Origin: Microbaculum marinum
Lineage (GTDB): Bacteria; Pseudomonadota; Alphaproteobacteria; Rhizobiales; Tepidamorphaceae
Reading direction: 5' to 3' (one strand)
DNA length: 64,000 nt
Assembly (NCBI RefSeq): GCF_042646165.1
Contig: NZ_JBHRTC010000004.1
Under the pieces are notes generated by a model. That model ran no database searches. It was not told where the DNA came from and saw only the letters and a list, made by a program, of their open reading frames with translations. Both the position numbers and the translations under genes were made by a program. Of this stretch, positions 58,628-64,000 are shown piece by piece (the stretch's first letter is position 1; each line of letters begins with the position of its first letter).

Positions 58628-59395
58628 ATGACGTCCACAGCAACTCGCTCCCCCGCCCCGAAAGTCATCCTCGTCGCGCCGCAACTCGGCGAGAACATCG
58701 GCATGGTCGCCCGCGCCATGGCCAATTTCGGGCTGCGCGAGCTGCGCCTCGTCAAGCCACGCGACGGCTGGCCCAGCGACAAGGCGCGCGCCGCCGCGTC
58801 CGGCGCCGACTGGGTGGTCGACGAGGCGACGGTATACGGGTCGACCGCTGAGGCCGTCGCCGACCTCGGCCTGGTGCTGGCGACGACGGCGCGGCCGCGC
58901 GAGATGTCGAAGCCGATCCTGACCGCCGAGTCGGCAGCCGTGCGCCTGGCCGAGCGCGTCGATGCCGGCGAGTCGGCCGGCATCCTGTTCGGCGCCGAGC
59001 GGTCGGGGCTCGACAACGACGACGTGGCGCTGGCGGACGCCATCATCACCTTCCCGACCGCGCCCGAATTCGCCTCGCTCAACCTCGCCCAGTCGGTGCT
59101 GCTGAGCGGCTACGAGTGGTTCCGGACCCGCGGCGGGACCGGCGGGCGGCCGCGCGCCGAGCTGCCGCCGCTGGCGGCGAAGGCCGACGTCGAGCGGCTG
59201 TTCGAGCACCTGGAAGGGGAACTGGATGCGGCCGGCTTCCTGTATCCGCCGGAAAAGCGGCCGGTCATGGTGCGCAACCTGCGGACGATCTTCCTGAAGG
59301 CGGCGCTGACCGACCAGGAGGTGCGCTCGCTGCGCGGCGTGATCCGGGCGCTGTCGGAGCTGAAGCAGCGGCGGGCAAAACCCGCCGATGAGTGA
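58628..59395 (+). CDS. SpoU-family RNA methyltransferase (TrmJ-like)
   Basis: A 255-residue protein. VILVAPQLGENIGMVARAMANFGL is motif 1 of the SPOUT fold; GILFGAERSGLDNDDVALAD and FASLNLAQSVLLSGYEWF are motifs 2 and 3 with the SAM-binding knot. TrmJ methylates the 2'-O of nucleotide 32 in tRNA; this assignment is by similarity. A C-terminal helical extension (FLYPPEKRPVMVRNLRTIF) is typical for TrmJ. Confidence 0.92.
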   Translation: MTSTATRSPAPKVILVAPQLGENIGMVARAMANFGLRELRLVKPRDGWPSDKARAAASGADWVVDEATVYGSTAEAVADLGLVLATTARPREMSKPILTAESAAVRLAERVDAGESAGILFGAERSGLDNDDVALADAIITFPTAPEFASLNLAQSVLLSGYEWFRTRGGTGGRPRAELPPLAAKADVERLFEHLEGELDAAGFLYPPEKRPVMVRNLRTIFLKAALTDQEVRSLRGVIRALSELKQRRAKPADE

Positions 59396-59497
59396 GCGAT
59401 CGGTTGATCGGGGGCCCGATTTCGCCAGAATTCCCTGCGATCGGGTCGGGGCAGCGGCACGGACTCGCCTGCCGGCGAGCCGGCGCCGTCCGGAGAT

Positions 59498-60340
59498 GTG
59501 ACGGTCACCCAGGACATGCCCCGCATCGTCGTCTTCGATTCCGGCCTCGGCGGCCTGTCGGTGCTCACGGAGGTGCGCAAGGCGCGTCCGGACGCCGACA
59601 TCGCCTATGTCGCCGACACGGCCGGCTTTCCCTATGGCGGCCGGCAGGACGGCGAGGTGGTGCGCCGGGTGCTGGCGGTGTTCGAGAGGATCGTCGCCGT
59701 GCGGCCGCCCGACGTGGCGGTGATCGCCTGCAACACGGCCTCGACGCTGGTGCTGCCCTACCTCAGGGCGAGCCACGATTTTCCCTTCGTCGGCACGGTG
59801 CCGGCGATCAAGCCGGCCGCCGAGCAGACGCGGTCGGGGCTGATCAGCGTGCTGGCGACGCCCGGCACCGTGAAGCGCGACTACACGCGCGCGCTGATCG
59901 AAAGCTACGCCTCGAACGCGCGGGTCACGCTGATCGGCGCGACCGGGCTTGCCGCCCTGGCCGAAGCCGCGATGCGCGGCGAAGCGGTGGACGACGCGGC
60001 GATCGGCGCCGAGATCGCGCCGGTGTTCGTGGAGGAGCCGGGCCGGCGCACCGACGTCGTGGTGCTCGGCTGCACGCACTATCCGCTCGTTCTCGACCGT
60101 CTCCGGCGCCTGGCGCCGTGGCCGGTGACCTGGATCGACCCCGCCCCGGCGATCGCCCGGCGGGTGACGAGCCTGCTTGCCGGAATGCCGGTCGGGGCGA
60201 CGGCCGGGCCCGGCGAAGCGGTGTTCACGGGCAGGCCGGCCGATCCGGGCGCGATGGAAGCGCTGATGGGCCGGTTCGGCCTGACGGGTCCGGCCCATTG
60301 GGAGCCGGCCGCCGGCGCGACCGGGCGCGGCGCCGTCTGA
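59498..60340 (+). CDS. murI: Glutamate racemase
   Basis: A 280-residue protein. VVFDSGLGGLSVL is the N-terminal motif, and the two catalytic cysteines are in VIACNTAST and VLGCTHYPL. It supplies D-glutamate for peptidoglycan. The GTG at 59498 has GGAG two or three bases before it, unusually close; the ATG at 59516 (MPRIVVFDSG) is equally plausible. Confidence 0.95.
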   Translation: MTVTQDMPRIVVFDSGLGGLSVLTEVRKARPDADIAYVADTAGFPYGGRQDGEVVRRVLAVFERIVAVRPPDVAVIACNTASTLVLPYLRASHDFPFVGTVPAIKPAAEQTRSGLISVLATPGTVKRDYTRALIESYASNARVTLIGATGLAALAEAAMRGEAVDDAAIGAEIAPVFVEEPGRRTDVVVLGCTHYPLVLDRLRRLAPWPVTWIDPAPAIARRVTSLLAGMPVGATAGPGEAVFTGRPADPGAMEALMGRFGLTGPAHWEPAAGATGRGAV

Positions 60341-60352
60341 CCGGGGCGCCGT

Positions 60353-60381
60353 TTGACATTGCAACCTGCCGGTTATATCTA
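60353..60381 (+). promoter_or_regulatory. Promoter of rpsD
   Basis: A consensus TTGACA (60,353-60,358) is followed after 17 bases by TATCTA (60,376-60,381). A leader of about 165 bases follows; ribosomal protein S4 can control its own mRNA in other bacteria, but no recognisable S4 structure was identified here. Confidence 0.75.
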
Positions 60382-60552
60382 GCTGCCTGCGCGGGCCGTT
60401 GGGTCCGCGTATTGCATTCCGCTTCCGTGGCATTCGGGGTTTCCGCCGGTTTTGGCGGCGTGGCCTTGGTGCCTGTCAGCCGTGCGAGCGGCAGAGGAGG
60501 AGCGGGTCATACTCGAACTGAACCCGCATAGGCGAAACAAAGGTTACGTACG

Positions 60553-61170
60553 ATGACGAAGCGCATCCAGGCCAAGCACAAGCTTGACCGCCGCATGGGG
60601 CAGAACATCTGGGGCCGCCCGAAGAGCCCGGTCAACCGGCGCGAATACGGCCCCGGCGAACACGGCCAGCGGCGCCGCACCAAGACCTCCGACTTCGGCC
60701 TGCAGCTCAAGGCCAAGCAGAAGCTCAAGGGCTACTACGGCAACATCACCGAAAAGCAGTTCCGCCGCATCTACGACGAAGCGACCCGGATGCGCGGCGA
60801 CGCCAACGCCAACCTGATCGGCCTGCTGGAGCGCCGCCTCGACGCGGTCGTCTACCGCGCCAAGTTCGTGCCGACCGTCTTCGCCGCCCGCCAGCTCGTC
60901 GGCCACGGCCACGTCAAGGTGAACGGCCGCCGCGTCAACATCCCGAGCTTCCGCTGCTCGGTCGGCGACGTCATCGAGATCCGCGACAAGTCGAAGGACA
61001 TGGCGCTGATACTCGAGGCCATCGACAGCTCCGAGCGCGACGTGCCGGAGTATATCGACGTCGACCACAAGAAGATGACCGCCACCTACGTCCGCGTCCC
61101 GGAACTGGCGGAAGTGCCCTATCCGGTGATGATGGAGCCGAACCTGGTCATCGAATTCTACTCGCGCTGA
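60553..61170 (+). CDS. rpsD: 30S ribosomal protein S4
   Basis: A 205-residue protein of standard length. The N-terminal KHKLDRRMGQNIWGRPKSP and the S4 RNA-binding domain (RLDAVVYRAKFVPTVFAARQLVGHGHVKVNGRRVNIPSF) are clear. A small-subunit assembly and fidelity protein. No other ribosomal genes are next to it; it stands alone with its own promoter and terminator. Confidence 0.99.
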   Translation: MTKRIQAKHKLDRRMGQNIWGRPKSPVNRREYGPGEHGQRRRTKTSDFGLQLKAKQKLKGYYGNITEKQFRRIYDEATRMRGDANANLIGLLERRLDAVVYRAKFVPTVFAARQLVGHGHVKVNGRRVNIPSFRCSVGDVIEIRDKSKDMALILEAIDSSERDVPEYIDVDHKKMTATYVRVPELAEVPYPVMMEPNLVIEFYSR

Positions 61171-61197
61171 GCCGCGCCGGTTCGCAACGAGATTTCG

Positions 61198-61228
61198 AGG
61201 CCGCCCCCTTCGGGCGGCCTTTTTCGTT
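61198..61228 (+). terminator. Rho-independent terminator of rpsD
   Basis: A nine-pair stem AGGCCGCCC/GGGCGGCCT with loop CCTTC is followed by TTTTCGTTT, 28 bases after the stop. It may serve the opposite gene as well. Confidence 0.9.
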
Positions 61229-61240
61229 TGCAGGAGGCGT

Positions 61241-61759
61241 TCAGATCGCCGCCCTGCCCCGCGTCTCCAGCAGGCGGGCGGCGACGATCGAGAGGATCGC
61301 GGCCAGCGCGAAGAACCAGATGCCCGGCAGGGCGGTGGCGTCGGCGAGGCCGGAGCGCTTGACGGCGAACACCACCAGCGCGATCACCAGCACGTCCAGC
61401 ATCGACCAGCGCCCGAACAGGGCGGCGAGGCGGACCGCCGTCGCCGGCATTCCCCTGCCGGCGATCCTGCCGGCGGCGAGCCGCGCCAGCACGACGAGCT
61501 TCAGGGCCGGAAAGACGATCGAGAAGGCGCCGAGCACCAGGCCGAGGAAGTATTCCCGCTCCTCGAGCAGCGCAACGACGACCCCGAGCAGCGAATGGCG
61601 CTCCGGCAGCAGGAAGAAGCGATGGAACTCGAGGCTCGGCAGCAGCAGGCCGAGGACCAGCGACACCGCAGCGGCCGCAACGATGGCGGCGGGACCGTAG
61701 CGCCGCCAGCAGGCGCGGACCGGGCCCGTGGCGGCAGCCGTGGAGCGCCCCTGTTCCAT
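61241..61759 (-). CDS. PqiA-like (paraquat-inducible protein A) membrane protein
   Basis: A 172-residue protein with four predicted helices. SVVALLEEREYFLGLVLGAFSIVFPALKLVVL-like and RLAALFGRWSMLDVLVIALVVFAVK segments match a single PqiA repeat (the W-S-M-L-D-V motif is diagnostic). PqiA works with MCE proteins in envelope lipid transport, but none is nearby. It lacks the N-terminal cysteine-rich part of full PqiA. GAGGGA precedes the ATG at 61759. Convergent with rpsD. Confidence 0.83.
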   Translation of the reverse strand: MEQGRSTAAATGPVRACWRRYGPAAIVAAAAVSLVLGLLLPSLEFHRFFLLPERHSLLGVVVALLEEREYFLGLVLGAFSIVFPALKLVVLARLAAGRIAGRGMPATAVRLAALFGRWSMLDVLVIALVVFAVKRSGLADATALPGIWFFALAAILSIVAARLLETRGRAAI

Positions 61760-61832
61760 TCCCTCACCGCCCTGCCCGGTCCAGTCTGCCACCTGATGCA
61801 CCGGCGCACGAAAACGGCCGTGGCAACGCATC

Positions 61833-62786
61833 GTGAATAGCGATATTCGGGTGCATACGGGCAATCGGGCCCGCACGAAACCCCGCACCTCGAAACCAGC
61901 ACCAGGGAGACCGGCCATCTACCGCGTACGCATACAAGCCGACGACGAGGCCGAGGCCGACGCGATCTCGGACGCGCTCGGCTACGCCCTGTTCCCCGAG
62001 ACCAGCGCCGTCGGCATGATCGAGACCGACAAGGGCTGGTTCGCCGAGGCATTCTACACCGACGAACCCGAGGAAGCCGCCATTCGCGCGATCCTCGAGC
62101 GGGCGACGGGCAGGCCGGCGGCGAACCGCCGGATCGTCTGCGAGGCGCTGGCCGACCGCAACTGGGTCAAGGACAGCCTGGAGGCGCTGCCGCCCGTCTT
62201 CGCCGGCCGCTTCGCCGTGTTCGGCCACCACGACAAGGCGCGCATCCCGGCCAACGCCATACCGATCGAGATCGAGGCCGGCCAGGCCTTCGGCACCGGC
62301 CACCACGGCACGACGCTCGGCTGCCTGACGGCGCTCGACCGGCTTTCCAGGCGCGGCCGGTTCACCCGCCCGCTTGATGTCGGCTGCGGCACCGGCGTCC
62401 TGGCGATCGCGGCTGCAAAGCTCCTGCGGGTGCCGGTCGCGGCCACCGACATCGACCCGATCGCCGTTGCGCTGACCCGGGAGAATGCCGCCAAGAACGG
62501 CGTCGCCGCGCTGGTGCGGGCGGTGACGGCGGACGGCGTCGGGGCGCAGGCCGTCAAGTCGGGAGCGCCCTACGACCTCGTGCTGGCCAACATCCTCGCA
62601 AAGCCGCTGGTGGCGCTCGCCCCGGCGATCCGTCCGCTGATGGCGCGGGGCACGGTGGTCATCCTGTCCGGCCTGCTCACCACCCAGCGCCGCGAGGTCG
62701 AGGCCGCCTGGCGCGCGCGCGGCTGCGTGCCGATGTTCCGCATCGTGCTCGACGGCTGGGCAACGCTGGTGCTGGAGGTGCACTAG
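61833..62786 (+). CDS. prmA: Ribosomal protein L11 methyltransferase
   Basis: A 317-residue protein. The N-terminal substrate-recognition domain is followed by IEAGQAFGTGHHGTTLGCLTAL, PLDVGCGTGVLAIAAAKL (SAM motif I), ATDIDPIAVAL and DLVLANILAKPLVALAP (motif IV NILA). It methylates ribosomal protein L11. A GTG start at 61833 gives a 30-residue basic extension (TGNRARTKPRTSKPAPGR) unusual for PrmA, so a later start cannot be excluded. Confidence 0.92.
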   Translation: MNSDIRVHTGNRARTKPRTSKPAPGRPAIYRVRIQADDEAEADAISDALGYALFPETSAVGMIETDKGWFAEAFYTDEPEEAAIRAILERATGRPAANRRIVCEALADRNWVKDSLEALPPVFAGRFAVFGHHDKARIPANAIPIEIEAGQAFGTGHHGTTLGCLTALDRLSRRGRFTRPLDVGCGTGVLAIAAAKLLRVPVAATDIDPIAVALTRENAAKNGVAALVRAVTADGVGAQAVKSGAPYDLVLANILAKPLVALAPAIRPLMARGTVVILSGLLTTQRREVEAAWRARGCVPMFRIVLDGWATLVLEVH

Positions 62787-62886
62787 GAGGCAGGCACGAC
62801 GGGACTGCCCCGCGCTCACCCGACACGCTGTTCCACGTCAAAACGCCTCATCTTGCGAGGCTGACCGCACCTGCGCTCAATTCGCA

Positions 62887-63537
62887 TCATCCGCCGCTCC
62901 CCGAATTCCCGACGGCACCGCCGGCCGTCCAGAGCGCCCAGTGCTGAACCAGCAGCATGGCAAAGTAGAGAAAGGCGCACGCGGAAATCCAAGAACCGGC
63001 CACCCGCGCGGCGACGCGATGCCAGTGCAAGTGCGCACCGAGGGTCAGTCCGGCAATCACCGTTGCCAAGGCAACGCAACCGATCACCGTCGCGACGGCG
63101 CTCCACAGACGGCCGGCAGCGGCGCCCGCCTCCGGAACCGCGTCTGTCCCCACTGCCAGCCCGCAAACGGCCGCGACACCGACGGCCAGCCAGAGTGGGG
63201 CGCGCAAACCCGCGGTGACCGCGCCGGCAGCCGCCAGGGCGGTCGCGAGCAACAGAGGCGTCGCATCCGGCGGCTGAGGCAGCGCCGCCGACAGGACCAG
63301 CCCGGTGGCGACGCCGACGGCGAGGACCACAGTTCCCGCTCTGCATGCGGCGCGGCCGCCCCGGCCGAGCAGCAGAGCAGTCGCGACGACGGCGAGCAGT
63401 TCAGAGGGGACGACAAACGGATGCAGCAGCCCCGCATAGAAATCCCCCAGCCCCTCCAGAGCGCCGTGCGCCAATGCGGTCCCGGGAACCAGCCACAAGA
63501 GAGTTCCGGTGAGGGCGAATACGATGCGCCTGTTCAC
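62887..63537 (-). CDS. HupE/UreJ-related small membrane protein, secreted type
   Basis: A 216-residue protein. IVFALTGTLLWLVPGTALAHGALEGLGDFYAGLLHPFVVPSELLAVV contains a signal-peptide-like segment cleaving after ALA, then the H(G)..G..F..G..HP pattern of HupE/UreJ proteins. About six further helices follow. The GTG start at 63537 overlaps the stop of the upstream gene by GTGA. Such proteins are thought to carry nickel or cobalt; no hydrogenase or urease genes are in the window. Confidence 0.78.
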   Translation of the reverse strand: MNRRIVFALTGTLLWLVPGTALAHGALEGLGDFYAGLLHPFVVPSELLAVVATALLLGRGGRAACRAGTVVLAVGVATGLVLSAALPQPPDATPLLLATALAAAGAVTAGLRAPLWLAVGVAAVCGLAVGTDAVPEAGAAAGRLWSAVATVIGCVALATVIAGLTLGAHLHWHRVAARVAGSWISACAFLYFAMLLVQHWALWTAGGAVGNSGSGG

Positions 63538-64000
63538 GCCATTCCCGTCAGGAACGCTCCGCCGGCGAACGCGATCAGTACCCCGGCGGTCCGCACGGCG
63601 ATTCGGCCGACCGGCCATTTGGCGAGGCCGCCGAACGCGATCCCGCAAAGATGGAGAAGACCGGTGGCCACCACGAAGCCGAGCGCATAGGACACCGCGT
63701 CGGAGGCAACCGGCATTTCGGTTCCGTGCGCATAGCCATGAAAGACCGCGAAAATGCCGACGATCAAGGCTGCCGCCCACAGCGGCGGCTTCAGCGCGAG
63801 CGCGACGCAGATGCCGAGGACGACAGCCGAGAGCGCGATCCCCGTTTCGACTGCCGGCAGAGGCACCTCGATCATGCCGAAGGCCCCGCCGAGCGCCATG
63901 ATGAGCGGAAAAACGATCGGCAGAACCCATATTGCCGGCGCTCCCAGGAAAACGCCCCACAGGCCGACGGCGATCATGGCGATGACGTGATCGGGTCCGA
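63534..64000 (-). CDS. HupE/UreJ family membrane protein, partial at window end
   Basis: At least 155 residues. GPDHVIAMIAVGLWGVFLG and FAVFHGYAHGTEMP are the two histidine motifs of the HupE/UreJ family, thought to mediate nickel entry. The protein runs past base 64,000 at its N-terminal side, so the signal peptide is not seen. It is translationally coupled to the following HupE-like gene. Confidence 0.88.
   Translation of the reverse strand, partial: GPDHVIAMIAVGLWGVFLGAPAIWVLPIVFPLIMALGGAFGMIEVPLPAVETGIALSAVVLGICVALALKPPLWAAALIVGIFAVFHGYAHGTEMPVASDAVSYALGFVVATGLLHLCGIAFGGLAKWPVGRIAVRTAGVLIAFAGGAFLTGMA

Overview
The window is chromosomal DNA from a high-GC alphaproteobacterium, most likely of the order Hyphomicrobiales (Rhizobiales). 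The markers are a circularly permuted two-piece tmRNA gene, an alphaproteobacterial-type SspB, a CckA hybrid kinase, a GTTC-N7-GTTC SOS box in front of recA, an Omp10-type lipoprotein, and the order recA, alaS ... icd. No species can be named from the sequence alone.

1-20,900: mostly housekeeping and accessory metabolism. The order is a GNAT/SMR/thyA group on the minus strand, a zinc-ribbon ion channel, a crotonase, ssrA immediately followed by sspB, fumC with two small conserved genes, a 1366-residue AsmA-like envelope protein, an FAD-linked dehydrogenase, a thioesterase, a small ATPase, two divergent ClC transporters, an AraC regulator, VOC, cupin and dienelactone-hydrolase genes, and prfC. 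20,900-23,770 is a repeat-dense stretch (several palindromic repeat families, one 235-bp block present twice) around a single lipoprotein gene.

23,770-46,600: two paralogous secreted proteins of unknown function, a PPOX-type flavoprotein, a UvrD/PcrA helicase, a FliO-domain membrane protein with a very long Pro/Ser/Ala tail, cckA, an aconitase X/old-yellow-enzyme/metallo-beta-lactamase/TetR group, a MocR regulator divergent from an EamA exporter, recA with its SOS box, an Asp/Glu racemase and alaS.

46,600-49,240 is a visibly AT-rich cassette. It holds two overlapping minus-strand genes, a reverse transcriptase (catalytic YADD) with a helical C-terminal domain, and a predicted PD-(D/E)XK nuclease. 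A structured non-coding leader precedes them. This looks like a horizontally acquired phage-defence module and is the most interesting part of the window. It is flanked on its outer side by repeats and a degenerate ORF (49,240-50,460).

50,460-64,000: an Omp10-like lipoprotein, a potassium group (two channels with cyclic-nucleotide-binding-like domains and a KefB-like antiporter) enclosing a secreted subtilisin-like protease, icd, a SpoU-family RNA methyltransferase, murI, rpsD with a clear promoter and terminator, a PqiA-like protein, prmA, and two HupE/UreJ-type membrane proteins, the last running off the end of the window.
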